Shown here: in pieces, positions 1 to 8,525 of the stretch | How positions within the stretch are numbered: position 1 is the stretch's first letter | Layout: every line of letters starts with the position of its first letter | Source: Thioclava sp. GXIMD4216 | Lineage (GTDB): Bacteria; Pseudomonadota; Alphaproteobacteria; Rhodobacterales; Rhodobacteraceae | Length of the DNA stretch: 64,000 bases | NCBI RefSeq assembly: GCF_037949285.1 | Contig: NZ_CP149927.1 | Location: forward strand, 269,001 to 333,000 | Reading direction: 5' to 3' | Translations under genes and position numbers: made by a program | Notes under the pieces: generated by a model | The model's input: the letters and a program-made list of their open reading frames with translations, nothing else | What the model was told of the DNA's origin: nothing | Databases searched by the model: none

Positions 1-1
1 T

Positions 2-844
2 TCGCGCGCAGCCCCTGTGATTGCCAAGGGCATTTTGAAACACGGCGGCCATGTGATCCAGAATTGCGCGGCGCGCGGGTTGGAGACCTCCGCAGGGCAG
101 GTCAGCGCCGTGGTGACCGAACGCGGCACCATCAAGACGCAGCAGGTGGTGATGGCAGGCGGCGCCTGGGCATCGAGCTTCCTGCATCAGCTGGGCATCG
201 CCTTCCCGCAGGCCTCGGTGCGCAGCTCGATTCTATCTGTGGCTCCGGGGGCGGAAGGCATCCCCGAGGCGCTGCATACGGCGGCGGTCTCGATCACGCG
301 GCGCGGCGATGGTGCCTATACACTGGCGATCTCGGGCAAGGCCGCCGTGGACCCGACGCCGGGCATGATCGCTCAGGCCAAGCACTTCCTGCCGATGTTC
401 ACCAAGCGCTGGAAAAGCCTCACTCCGGGCGGCTTGCAGGCATGGAAGGCGGGCTTCGAGACCCGCAAGACTTGGGCGCTGGACCAGATCACCCCGATGG
501 AGCGCGCCCGTGTACTGGATCCCGTGCCCGACAAGGGGCTGGTCACTCTGACCCTGCAACGCGCGCGCGATCTGCTGCCTGCGCTGAAGGTGCTGCCGGT
601 GCAGGCCTCTTGGGCGGGCTTCATCGATTCCACCCCCGATGGCGTTCCGGTGATTGACACCGACACCGGCCTGAAGGGGCTGACGCTGGCGGCGGGCCTG
701 TCGGGTCATGGTTTCGGCATCGGTCCGGGCGTGGGGCATCTGGTGGCCGATATGCTGCTGGGCCGCACCCCCATCACCGAGACCGCGCAATATAAGCTGG
801 CGCGTTTCAACGAAAGCCAATGGGGCAAGGTCTCGAAGTTCTAA
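2..844 (+). CDS. FAD-dependent amine/D-amino acid oxidoreductase, C-terminal part (5' end outside window)
   Basis: The frame is open to the left edge, so the N-terminal FAD-binding GxGxxG region lies outside the window. About 280 residues are visible. The C-terminus has the DAO-family signature GLSGHGFGIGPGVGHLVADM, which closes the FAD site in DadA- and sarcosine oxidase-like flavoenzymes, and an internal AGGAWAS segment typical of the second FAD-contact strand. DAO-family enzymes oxidise an amino acid or secondary amine to an imine, giving an oxo-acid or aldehyde. The following genes encode two aldehyde dehydrogenases and a hydroxyacid dehydrogenase, so a shared catabolic pathway is plausible, but the substrate cannot be read from the sequence. 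Confidence 0.8.
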   Translation, partial: SRAAPVIAKGILKHGGHVIQNCAARGLETSAGQVSAVVTERGTIKTQQVVMAGGAWASSFLHQLGIAFPQASVRSSILSVAPGAEGIPEALHTAAVSITRRGDGAYTLAISGKAAVDPTPGMIAQAKHFLPMFTKRWKSLTPGGLQAWKAGFETRKTWALDQITPMERARVLDPVPDKGLVTLTLQRARDLLPALKVLPVQASWAGFIDSTPDGVPVIDTDTGLKGLTLAAGLSGHGFGIGPGVGHLVADMLLGRTPITETAQYKLARFNESQWGKVSKF

Positions 845-846
845 GC

Positions 847-861
847 CAGCATATTATGCTG
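847..861. promoter_or_regulatory. Inverted repeat just after the oxidoreductase stop codon
   Basis: CAGCATA-T-TATGCTG is a perfect palindrome with 7-base arms and one central base, three bases after the TAA stop at 842-844. It lies in the 119-base gap before the aldehyde dehydrogenase gene. The short loop suits a protein-binding site better than a terminator, and no T run follows. The function is inferred only from symmetry. Confidence 0.3.
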
Positions 862-963
862 CCAGAGCGCTTGCGCAGACAATTATGCCGTCGGCGCGGG
901 CGTTTTAACCAGAATTCACGCGCCGGTCTCGCTTAGGCTGGGGCCAAGCATGATGAGGATAGC

Positions 964-2427
964 ATGAGTTTCGCATTCGACCCCACTTCGGTCTCTCTGC
1001 CTTCGGGCCATTTCATCGGCGGCGACTATGTCGCAGCCCCCGAGGCGATCGAGGTCATCTCGCCCTCGACAGGCCAACGCATCGGCGCCATTGCCTGTGC
1101 CGATGCGCAGATGGTGGATCGCGCTGTCGCCTCGGCGCGTCAGGCGTTGAAGACCTCGAACTGGGGTGGGCTTGCACCGCGTGACCGTGCCAAGGCGCTG
1201 CATAAATGGGCCGATCTGATGGAGGCCGAGGCGCCTTATCTGGCACAACTTGAGGCGCTCTGTTCCTCGCGCCCCTATGCGCAGGCGCTGACCGGCGATA
1301 TCTCGGTCACCGCCGAGCAGATCCGTTTCTTTGCGGAATTCGCCGATAAGGAATGCGGTGATCTGGTGCCCACGTCGGACGGGCAGTTCGGCTATATCTC
1401 GGACCATCCCTATGGGGTGATCGGCGCGGTGACCCCGTGGAACTTCCCGATCTCCATGGCGGGCTGGAAGCTGGGCCCCGCGCTTGCGGCAGGAAATGCC
1501 GTGGTGATCAAACCCTCCGAGATGACGCCCTATACCACGCTCTATATGGCCGAACTTTCGGTCAAGGCGGGGATTCCGGCGGGTCTGGTCAATGTGGTTC
1601 TGGGCGATGGCCCCACCACCGGCAATGCGATCACCGGTCATCCGGGCATCGATAAGGTGTCTTTCACCGGTTCGACCCGCGCGGGTGCGGCGATCATGGA
1701 GAATATCGCGCGCCATGGCATCAAGCCGATGACGCTGGAGCTGGGCGGCAAAAGCCCGATGCTGGTCTTTGCCGATGCCGATCTGGATAAGGCGGCCGAA
1801 TGTCTGGCCAAGGGTATCCTCCCCAATGCGGGGCAATTCTGCGTGGCGGGGTCGCGCATTCTGGTCGCGGCCTCGGTGGCCGATGAGCTGTCTGCCAAGC
1901 TGATGGCGGAATTTGGCCGCCAGGTGCCCGATGTGACCCATGCGGGGGCTGCGGGCTTCTCGCCCATCATTTCCGCCCGTCAGATGGGGCGCATTGATTC
2001 CATCGTGCAGGCGGCCCGTGCCAAGGGCGGCGAGATCCTCTGCGGTGGGGCTGCCTTTGACCGCGAGGGCAGCTTCTACCAGCCGACCCTGATTGCGGGC
2101 GTGGATGAGACAAACCCCGCCGTGACCGAGGAAATCTTCGGCCCCGTGGCCACCCTCCAGACCTTCGACAGCGAGGAAGACGCGATGGCGCTGGCGGCAC
2201 ATGACACCTACGGGCTGTGCGCGGGGCTGTTCACCCAAGACCTCTCGCGTGCGCTGCGTCTGAGCGGGCGGCTTGAGGCCGGCACCGTTTGGGTCAACCG
2301 CTATGGCCGCTCGCGTGATCACATTCTGCCGACGGGGGGCTGGAAGGCCTCCGGTCTTGGCAAGGACTTGGGCCGCGAGGCCTACCGCGCCAACCGGCGC
2401 ACGAAATCTGTGCTGATCGATCTGTAA
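964..2427 (+). CDS. NAD(P)-dependent aldehyde dehydrogenase
   Basis: 487 residues, the usual length for an ALDH-superfamily enzyme that oxidises an aldehyde to its acid. Visible motifs are VTPWNFPI (cofactor-domain start), FTGSTRAG (NAD binding), the general-base glutamate in LELGGKSP and the catalytic cysteine in NAGQFCVAGSR. The C-terminal bridging region includes VNRYGRSRDHILPTGG. It is followed after 18 bases by the next gene, which has a good ribosome site (AAAGGAG), so the genes from here to 4960 probably form one operon. The aldehyde substrate is unknown; the upstream amine/amino acid oxidase could supply it. Confidence 0.9.
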   Translation: MSFAFDPTSVSLPSGHFIGGDYVAAPEAIEVISPSTGQRIGAIACADAQMVDRAVASARQALKTSNWGGLAPRDRAKALHKWADLMEAEAPYLAQLEALCSSRPYAQALTGDISVTAEQIRFFAEFADKECGDLVPTSDGQFGYISDHPYGVIGAVTPWNFPISMAGWKLGPALAAGNAVVIKPSEMTPYTTLYMAELSVKAGIPAGLVNVVLGDGPTTGNAITGHPGIDKVSFTGSTRAGAAIMENIARHGIKPMTLELGGKSPMLVFADADLDKAAECLAKGILPNAGQFCVAGSRILVAASVADELSAKLMAEFGRQVPDVTHAGAAGFSPIISARQMGRIDSIVQAARAKGGEILCGGAAFDREGSFYQPTLIAGVDETNPAVTEEIFGPVATLQTFDSEEDAMALAAHDTYGLCAGLFTQDLSRALRLSGRLEAGTVWVNRYGRSRDHILPTGGWKASGLGKDLGREAYRANRRTKSVLIDL

Positions 2428-2445
2428 TCGGCCAAAGGAGTAAAG

Positions 2446-3492
2446 ATGAAGACCTATACGCTCGCCCTTATCCCCGGTGACGGGATTGGCGTTGATGTGA
2501 CCGATGCGACGATGGAAGTGCTGGATGTGGCTGCGGCCAAATTCGGTTTTGCGCTGAAGCCCACCACCTTCTCGTGGTCCTGTGAATATTATGTCGAGAC
2601 CGGCAAGATGATGCCCGAGGACGGGATCGAGCAGCTGCGCCCCTTCGATGCCATCTATCTGGGCGCCGTGGGTTGGCCGAAGACCGTGCCGGATTCGGTA
2701 TCTTTGCACGGGCTTTTGCTGCCGATCCGCAAGGCGTTCACCCAATATGCCAATATCCGCCCGCACCGCCTGTTGCCGGGTGTGGAAGGCCCGCTGAAGG
2801 CCGAAGGCTTCGACATCCTGTGCATCCGCGAGAATACCGAGGGCGAATATGCCGGAGCCGGTGGCCGCGTGCATCAGGGGCAGGACAATGAGGTGGCGAC
2901 CGAGGTCTCGATATTCACCCGCAAGGGCGTCGAACGTATCCTGCGCTTCGGCTTCGAGCAGGCCCGTTCGCGGCGCAAGCATCTGACGAGCGTGACGAAA
3001 TCCAACGCCCAGAAATACTCGATGGTGTTCTGGGACGAGATGACCGACAAACTGGCCGCCGAATATCCGGATGTGACCGTCAGCCATATGCATATCGACG
3101 CGATGGCCGCCAAGATGGTGATGGCGCCGCAGGATCTGGATGTGATCGTGGCCTCGAACCTCTTTGGCGATATCCTCACCGATCTGGGTGCGGCCATCCA
3201 AGGCGGTCTTGGCTTTGCGGCTTCGGCCAATATCTGCCCCGACCGTTCCGTGCCCTCGATGTTCGAACCGGTGCATGGCTCGGCCCCCGATATCGCGGGT
3301 AAAAACATCGCCAACCCGATTGCCGCGATCTGGTCGGGCGCTATGATGCTTGAGCATCTGGGCGAGAAGGCAGCAGCCGAGGCTATTCTGGCCGCCATCG
3401 AGGCCGCCACCGCCCGTGGCATCGGCACCCGTCCGAGCGCCAGCACCACCGATGAAATTACCGCAGCGGTGAAAGCCGCATTGGAGGCATAA
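2446..3492 (+). CDS. Tartrate dehydrogenase / isopropylmalate dehydrogenase family oxidative decarboxylase
   Basis: 348 residues of the isocitrate/isopropylmalate dehydrogenase superfamily. Visible are the N-terminal LIPGDGIGVDV, the substrate-binding IRENTEGEYAG, the metal-binding HIDAMAAKMV and NLFGDILTDLGA, and the nucleotide-binding EPVHGSAPDIAGK loop. The family performs NAD- and divalent-metal-dependent oxidation and decarboxylation of 2-hydroxyacids. The closest match by eye is the tartrate/D-malate dehydrogenase (TtuC/DmlA) group rather than LeuB, and leuCD are absent nearby. It lies two bases before the downstream aldehyde dehydrogenase gene, so translational coupling is likely. Tartrate, D-malate or a related hydroxyacid is the likely substrate; the choice is inference. 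Confidence 0.82.
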   Translation: MKTYTLALIPGDGIGVDVTDATMEVLDVAAAKFGFALKPTTFSWSCEYYVETGKMMPEDGIEQLRPFDAIYLGAVGWPKTVPDSVSLHGLLLPIRKAFTQYANIRPHRLLPGVEGPLKAEGFDILCIRENTEGEYAGAGGRVHQGQDNEVATEVSIFTRKGVERILRFGFEQARSRRKHLTSVTKSNAQKYSMVFWDEMTDKLAAEYPDVTVSHMHIDAMAAKMVMAPQDLDVIVASNLFGDILTDLGAAIQGGLGFAASANICPDRSVPSMFEPVHGSAPDIAGKNIANPIAAIWSGAMMLEHLGEKAAAEAILAAIEAATARGIGTRPSASTTDEITAAVKAALEA

Positions 3493-3493
3493 G

Positions 3494-4960
3494 ATGACCC
3501 TGCATGAAAGCTTTGATCTGCGCGCCCAGCTGCGCGACCCCGCCTTGTTTGTTGAGGCAGCCCTGATCAATGGCGAGTGGCGCGCACGGGCAGATATGGC
3601 GGTGATGAACCCCGCCACCGGCGATGTGCTGGGCCATATGCCCGACAACACCGCCGCCGAGACCGAAGAGGCGATTGCCGCCGCGGCAGAGGCGATGAAG
3701 TCGTGGAAGGCCAAGACCCATGCCGAGCGCGCCGATATCCTGATGGCGTGGTATGATCTGATGCTGGAGAACGCCGATGATCTGGCGCTGATCCTGACCG
3801 CCGAGCAGGGTAAGCCGCTGGCCGAGGCCAAGGGCGAGATCGTCTATGGCGCGTCCTTCCTCCGCTGGTTTGCCGAAGAGGCGCGTCGCATCAACGGCCA
3901 TATCATCCCGAGCCCCGTGAAGGGCAAGAAGATCTTTGCGATGAAAGAGCCGGTGGGTGTCTGCGCGATCATCACGCCGTGGAACTTCCCGACCGCGATG
4001 ATCACCCGCAAGGTGGCACCGGGTCTGGCGGCAGGCTGCACGATGGTTATCAAACCCTCGGATTTCACGCCCTATTCGGCGCTGGCGCTGTGTCTTCTGG
4101 GCGAGCGTGCAGGCATTCCTGCGGGCGTGTTGAACTGCCTGACCGGTCGCCCCGAGGCGATTGGCGGCGCGCTGACCGCAAGCCCCGTGGTGCGCAAGCT
4201 GTCCTTCACCGGCTCGACCCGTGTGGGCGCGCTTCTGGCGCAGCAATGCGCGCCGACGCTGAAGAAGATGTCGCTGGAACTGGGCGGCAATGCGCCCTTC
4301 ATCGTGTTTGACGACGCCGATCTGGATGCGGCTGTCGAAGGGGCTATGGCCTCGAAGTTCCGCAATGGCGGTCAGACTTGCGTTTGTGCCAACCGTCTGC
4401 TGGTACAATCGGGCATTCATGACGCTTTCGTGGCCAAGCTGGCCGAGAAGGTCAATGCGCTGAAAGTCGGCCCCGGCACGGCGGAAGACACCACCATCGG
4501 CCCGATGATCAATTCGGCGGCGATCGACAAGATCAACCGCCATATCGAGGATGCGCTCTCCAAAGGTGCCACCCGCGCGACCAAGAAGCGCGCGCTGAGC
4601 GGCCAATATGCCGATCCGACCGTGCTTGTGGGCGCGACGCTGGATATGCAATGCGCCGGCGAGGAAACCTTTGGTCCCGTGGCTCCGGTCTTCAAATTCG
4701 AGACCGAGGAAGAGGCGCTGGAGATCGCAAATGGCACGCCCTTCGGTCTGGCGGCCTATTTCTACACCACCGATATGGCGCGTGCCTTCCGCTTTGGCGA
4801 GGCGCTGGAAACCGGTCTGGTGGGTCTGAACACCGGTGCGGTCTCCCATGCCGAAGCGCCGTTTGGTGGCGTCAAAGCCTCGGGTCTGGGGCGTGAGGGC
4901 GCGCAGGAAGGCATCGAGGAATATCTCGAAACCAAAGCCTTCCACTTCGGCGGGTTGTAA
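3494..4960 (+). CDS. gabD: NAD(P)-dependent succinate-semialdehyde dehydrogenase-like aldehyde dehydrogenase
   Basis: 488 residues with GabD-type features: AEQGKPLAEAKGE, ITPWNFPTAMITRK, FTGSTRVGALLAQQ, the catalytic glutamate in LELGGNAPF, and the catalytic cysteine with its neighbour in GGQTCVCANR. The C-terminal HAEAPFGGVKASGLGREG is typical of succinate/glutarate semialdehyde dehydrogenases. It would oxidise succinate semialdehyde to succinate for entry to the TCA cycle. It is the last gene of the operon that starts at or before 964 and converges on pdxY. A paralogous substrate such as glutarate semialdehyde remains possible. Confidence 0.85.
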   Translation: MTLHESFDLRAQLRDPALFVEAALINGEWRARADMAVMNPATGDVLGHMPDNTAAETEEAIAAAAEAMKSWKAKTHAERADILMAWYDLMLENADDLALILTAEQGKPLAEAKGEIVYGASFLRWFAEEARRINGHIIPSPVKGKKIFAMKEPVGVCAIITPWNFPTAMITRKVAPGLAAGCTMVIKPSDFTPYSALALCLLGERAGIPAGVLNCLTGRPEAIGGALTASPVVRKLSFTGSTRVGALLAQQCAPTLKKMSLELGGNAPFIVFDDADLDAAVEGAMASKFRNGGQTCVCANRLLVQSGIHDAFVAKLAEKVNALKVGPGTAEDTTIGPMINSAAIDKINRHIEDALSKGATRATKKRALSGQYADPTVLVGATLDMQCAGEETFGPVAPVFKFETEEEALEIANGTPFGLAAYFYTTDMARAFRFGEALETGLVGLNTGAVSHAEAPFGGVKASGLGREGAQEGIEEYLETKAFHFGGL

Positions 4961-4982
4961 GCTGGCGGGCGGAACGGCCAAG

Positions 4983-5002
4983 GGCAGGCCTTGAGGTCTG
5001 CC
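4983..5002. terminator. Hairpin between convergent genes
   Basis: GGCAGGCC-TTGA-GGTCTGCC forms an 8-base-pair stem with one G-U pair and a 4-base loop, lying between the stop codon at 4960 and the converging pdxY end at 5009. No strong T run follows on either strand, so a weak or bidirectional terminator is inferred. Confidence 0.5.
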
Positions 5003-5008
5003 TCTGGC

Positions 5009-5860
5009 CTAGCGGTCTTGCGAAAGGGTCAGCAGGGCCTTGCGGAACTCCGGATTGCTCAGCACGACCTCGCCCGCCCCCAGCGTTTTGGCATGGGACA
5101 GCGCCATTGCCACAAGCTGTTGCGCCTGTTCAACCGCCTGTGCAAGCGACAGGTCGTGTCCCAGCCCCGCGATGATCAGCGCGGCAAACAGATCCCCTGT
5201 GCCGGGCAGGGCGATCGGAAGTTTGCGTACAGGATGGCGGCTGGGAGGCTCGGGGCCCAGAATGATACTTTCGATATGGCCATCGGCTGTGTCCTCCAAT
5301 GCGCAGCCGGTCACCACAAGCCGCGCATCCGCCCCCATGCCAAGCGCGTGTCGGGCGTGCTCCAGTGCCTCCAGCGTGGTAAAGGGTTGGCCGGTCAGCC
5401 ATGCCAGTTCGAACGGATTGGGGGTGGCCAGATCGGCCAGCGGCAGGAGCAGGTCGCGCATGACATCGGCAATGGCTTCCGGCACGTAGAGACCCGGCCC
5501 GCTATCGCCCAGTACCGGATCGCAGAGATAGAAGAGGTCCGGATTGTCGGCTTTGGCCTGCGCGATGAACGCGGCGGTTTGCCGCGCCACCTCGACCGAA
5601 CCGATATAGCCCGTCAGAAGGAAATCCGCCCGCTCGGGCAGGCCCCTTTCCTGCGCGCCGCGCAGCAGATCGGCAAAGAAGGCGGCGGGCAGGGCCTGTC
5701 CGCGCAGGGTCGGATAATCGGGGGTGTTCGAAAAGACGACGGTCGGGATGGCTGCGACCTCCAGCCCTGCCGCCTGCATCGGAAAGACCGCCGCCGAATT
5801 GCCGACATGGCCAAAGACAACCTGACTTTGGATCGAGATCACGAAAGGCGGATGGGGCAT
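5009..5860 (-). CDS. pdxY: Pyridoxal kinase PdxY
   Basis: Ribokinase-fold kinase that phosphorylates pyridoxal to pyridoxal 5'-phosphate in the vitamin B6 salvage pathway. The N-terminal ISIQSQVVFGHVGNSAAVF is the hallmark PdxY/PdxK substrate segment. CDPVLGDSGPGLYVPE and the catalytic anion-hole motif LPGTGDLFAAL near the C-terminus are intact. The start at 5860 (MPHPPFVIS) gives 283 residues, in line with the family; an in-frame upstream start at 5932 would add a proline-rich tail unlike homologues. It is transcribed alone, downstream of the permease terminator at 5959-5984. Confidence 0.88.
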   Translation of the reverse strand: MPHPPFVISIQSQVVFGHVGNSAAVFPMQAAGLEVAAIPTVVFSNTPDYPTLRGQALPAAFFADLLRGAQERGLPERADFLLTGYIGSVEVARQTAAFIAQAKADNPDLFYLCDPVLGDSGPGLYVPEAIADVMRDLLLPLADLATPNPFELAWLTGQPFTTLEALEHARHALGMGADARLVVTGCALEDTADGHIESIILGPEPPSRHPVRKLPIALPGTGDLFAALIIAGLGHDLSLAQAVEQAQQLVAMALSHAKTLGAGEVVLSNPEFRKALLTLSQDR

Positions 5861-5958
5861 GGCTTGGGGTCCGTTGGCTGGCGGCATCGGTGGTGGGATC
5901 TTTGCGATACGCTTCCTGCTCTGGCGGGTCAATCGGCGCGGGGCAGCGGTCGGCTATG

Positions 5959-5984
5959 AAAAAAGGCCGGTCTTGCGACCGGCC
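5959..5984 (-). terminator. Rho-independent terminator of the YcgG-cupin-permease operon
   Basis: On the minus strand a perfect 8-base-pair stem (GGCCGGTC, loop GCAA, GACCGGCC) is followed directly by six T residues. It sits 42 bases after the permease stop codon, a textbook intrinsic terminator. Confidence 0.85.
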
Positions 5985-6025
5985 AGTTTGGGGGAGTGCC
6001 CGTCAGGGAGAAGGCCGGGCTCCGC

Positions 6026-7297
6026 CTATTCCGCAGGGGACTGGTTGCGCAGGGCCGCATCGCCCTTCTGCAAGAACGAGATTGCCAGTCCCAGTGCGAT
6101 CAGCAGGACAGGGTAGAGAAGCCCCTGTCCGCCGCGCCCGATGAACAGCAGGCAGACCAGCGCGAGACATCCCAGCGAGAGGAGCCGGTAGGCGGTGCGG
6201 CGTTCGAGGCGCAGCAAGGATGCCGCCGCACCGGTATAGAGCAGCAGGAAGTTCTGCCCCGCTGCCGCCAGAAGATGCGACATATCCAGAATACCCGCGC
6301 CGACCAGACCGACCACGCTCAGCAGCACGACGACCGTGACCATGACGGCATTCAGAGGCACGTCGTTGCGGATCTGGGCAATCGGGGCCGGAAGCAGCCC
6401 GTCGCGGGCGGCGGAATAGACCATGCGCGAGACCGCCCAGATTGCGGCTGACAGATTGGCAAAGATCAGCAGCACGGCGAGTGCGGCAATGGTGATGCGG
6501 CCCGCAGGGCCGAAGGACTGGCCGAAAATCTGCGCGAAAGGTGCGGGGCCTGCGCCCAATGCGCCCGCCTTGGCCACAACCAGCGCCAGCACCAGATAGA
6601 GCCCCACCGCCAGAAAGAAGGAAAACGCCATCGCGCGGGGGACGTCCCGCTTGGGGTTGCGGAATTCGCCGCCCAGATTGGCGCTGACTTCCCAGCCTGT
6701 AAAGGCGAAGAACACCATCATGAAGACCATGCCCAGACGGCGCAGGTCGGTATCGGCGGATGGTGTGCTGGCTGCCGACAGGTCGAAGGCGGGTTGCACG
6801 GCCAGATAGCCCACGATGGCCAGCCCCAGAATGAAGACCAGAACCAGAGAGGCGATGAAGGTGTTGACCCGTCCGGCCATTTCGGCAGACAGGAAATTGA
6901 CCCCCAGAGCGGCCACGATCAGCGCGCCTGCATATACTGCCGCGGGGCCGCCAAAGGTTGCGGCGACGTAATGCCCGCCGGTCAGAGCCACAGCGGGCAG
7001 CCCTACCGAAACCGCCCCCAGAAACAGCAAGGTTGCACAGATCCGGCCGGATTTGCCAAAGGCGTGGCCCATGATAGAGGCGATGCCGCCCGCATCGGGG
7101 TAGCGCCGCCCGAGAATGGCGAAGACCCAAAGCAGAGGGGCGGCGGCCACCGCGCAGGCGATCCAGATCAGGGTCGCGGAGCTACCCACTTCCTGCACCG
7201 CCAGTCCCGGCAGCGTCAACAGACCCGCCCCCAGAACGATATTGAGCATCATCGCCGTGCCGCGCGTGACGCCAAGGGATTTTTTCAGCTCAGCCAT
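6026..7297 (-). CDS. APC-superfamily amino acid/amine permease
   Basis: About 423 residues with some twelve hydrophobic segments. The N-terminal MLNIVLGAGLLTLPGLAVQ carries the unwound glycine-rich helix 1 of amino acid-polyamine-organocation transporters, and FAFTGWEVSANLGGEFRNPK is the conserved helix 6 and following loop. The start at 7297 (MAELKKSLG) overlaps the cupin stop codon by eight bases (ATGGCTGA), which indicates translational coupling. An upstream ATG at 7318 is in frame but lies inside the cupin gene. Being the last gene of a putative N-oxygenase operon, it may import the amino acid substrate or export the product; the direction cannot be told from sequence. Confidence 0.85.
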   Translation of the reverse strand: MAELKKSLGVTRGTAMMLNIVLGAGLLTLPGLAVQEVGSSATLIWIACAVAAAPLLWVFAILGRRYPDAGGIASIMGHAFGKSGRICATLLFLGAVSVGLPAVALTGGHYVAATFGGPAAVYAGALIVAALGVNFLSAEMAGRVNTFIASLVLVFILGLAIVGYLAVQPAFDLSAASTPSADTDLRRLGMVFMMVFFAFTGWEVSANLGGEFRNPKRDVPRAMAFSFFLAVGLYLVLALVVAKAGALGAGPAPFAQIFGQSFGPAGRITIAALAVLLIFANLSAAIWAVSRMVYSAARDGLLPAPIAQIRNDVPLNAVMVTVVVLLSVVGLVGAGILDMSHLLAAAGQNFLLLYTGAAASLLRLERRTAYRLLSLGCLALVCLLFIGRGGQGLLYPVLLIALGLAISFLQKGDAALRNQSPAE

Positions 7298-7646
7298 GAT
7301 CGGCAAGCTCGACGGCATGGAACGAAATCAGATAGCGCACGCCCTCGTCCAATGCGACAGAGCCGTGGCGCACCCCCGCCGGTAGCGAGATCACGGCCCC
7401 CGCGCCGCAGATCTGTTCGCCCCCCTCCCAGTAGAAGCGCGCCTGTCCTTCCAGCACCACAAGCGTTTCATCGGTCGGGTGCTGGTGCCATGCATGTTCC
7501 TTGCCCGGCGCGTCCTGCTGGACCTCGATACAGCCCTGCTGTGGCATGAGCTTTTCGATGATCGACCAGTAATCGGCCTTGGCGAGCGCGATCTGTTTGA
7601 CCGAGGGCGTGGCGGTGGTTTCGGGTGTCGATGTCAGGTCTTTCAT
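7290..7646 (-). CDS. Small cupin-domain protein
   Basis: 118 residues, one double-stranded beta-helix domain. HAWHQHPTDETLVVLEG matches cupin motif 1 (H-x-H...E), and LPAGVRHG matches the start of motif 2 with its metal histidine, so a metal-binding cupin is likely. It lies four bases after the YqcI/YcgG gene and overlaps the permease start, so the three proteins are probably made together. Small cupins next to N-oxygenases can act in N-N bond formation or product rearrangement in other systems. Here that role is only a hypothesis; a sensor or isomerase role is equally possible. Confidence 0.75.
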   Translation of the reverse strand: MKDLTSTPETTATPSVKQIALAKADYWSIIEKLMPQQGCIEVQQDAPGKEHAWHQHPTDETLVVLEGQARFYWEGGEQICGAGAVISLPAGVRHGSVALDEGVRYLISFHAVELADHG

Positions 7647-7650
7647 GGGG

Positions 7651-8391
7651 TTATCCTTCCTTGACGAGCTGCAGACGGGCCTCGCCCAGCCGATGGAACG
7701 GGCAGGCGGGGGTCTCGTTGGTATCGTCGATGAAATATTGTGTATATTCGCGGTTGGCCGGATCGCCGTAATGGCCCAGCGAGGGCGAGGGGGCGATCAG
7801 GTCGTAATCTTCCAACAGGTCGCGCACGCGCTTGAGCGAACGCTGGACCCCCGGCTCGTCGCTATCGGTGATGCCGTTGAACACCCAGCGCGGCTGGAAG
7901 GTGATCATGAAGCTGCTGGCGCGGCGGCTTTGACGCATGACATGGGCGGGTGTGTTGCACACCACGAAAATCGGTTCGCCGCCAAAGGAGAATTCCCATG
8001 TCGGATCATCGAGATTGCGGGAGACCCCGTCGGGTTGGGGGCTGTCATCCAGTGCGACGAGACCGTCAAGCAGGTCCCAGAACTGTTCGCGGTAACGATC
8101 GAAGGACTGAACCGGACCGGGACGGGCAAAGATGACCAGCGAGGTCATCGGGCCGATCCCGCGCGCCTGGGCAAGATAGGATTTCAGGATGGGGGCCAGA
8201 GTTTCCGGTGTCAGCGGGTCGGGGAAAGCGAAGCGCAGGCGATCCGCTTTGAAACCGGCAACGCCGAAGACACAGGGGAAGGGGCGGCTCTTGCTTGTCA
8301 ATGCAGTGTCGAATTCACAGAAAACGGTCTTTTCCCAGCTTTGTCCGGAAAAAGCCTCGGTGACCTCGCTACTCTTGAAGACTAAATCCAT
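7651..8391 (-). CDS. YqcI/YcgG family protein, related to haem-dependent guanidino N-hydroxylase GntA
   Basis: 246 residues. The family signature is recognised from FPCVFGVAGFKADRLRFAF, the central WEFSFGGEPIFVVCNTPAH and the following RQSRRASSFMITFQPRWVF, with a C-terminal SLGHYGDPANREYTQYFI segment. Characterised relatives such as GntA (guanitoxin pathway) are haem-dependent oxygenases that N-hydroxylate arginine-type guanidines. A similar N-oxygenation of an amino acid is inferred here. It is the first gene of an operon with a cupin and an APC permease, and is divergent from an Lrp-type regulator. The substrate is unknown; many members of this family are uncharacterised. Confidence 0.75.
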   Translation of the reverse strand: MDLVFKSSEVTEAFSGQSWEKTVFCEFDTALTSKSRPFPCVFGVAGFKADRLRFAFPDPLTPETLAPILKSYLAQARGIGPMTSLVIFARPGPVQSFDRYREQFWDLLDGLVALDDSPQPDGVSRNLDDPTWEFSFGGEPIFVVCNTPAHVMRQSRRASSFMITFQPRWVFNGITDSDEPGVQRSLKRVRDLLEDYDLIAPSPSLGHYGDPANREYTQYFIDDTNETPACPFHRLGEARLQLVKEG

Positions 8392-8474
8392 GAATCATGA
8401 TCCCTTCGTTGAATGACATGGTAAGTGTGGCCGCCTTGACGTGGCGCCGCCTACAATTCAAAACGCAATTCTCT

Positions 8475-8489
8475 CTTCGTTTCGAAGAA
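8475..8489. promoter_or_regulatory. Candidate Lrp-type operator in divergent intergenic region
   Basis: TCTTCG-TTT-CGAAGA is a perfect inverted repeat with 6-base arms. It lies in the 134-base region (8392-8525) that separates the divergent YqcI/YcgG operon and the Lrp-type gene, 36 bases before the regulator start. No clear -35/-10 pair was found by eye. Binding by the adjacent regulator is inference. Confidence 0.35.
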
Positions 8490-8525
8490 AAACTCGTTAT
8501 CCTGACACGTAATGGGAGAGTTTCG

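Noticed and set aside
916..3831. A 971-codon open frame on the minus strand
   Set aside because: It lies antisense to three well-supported dehydrogenase genes, is rich in H, G and R as expected from GC-rich antisense DNA, and shows no domain.
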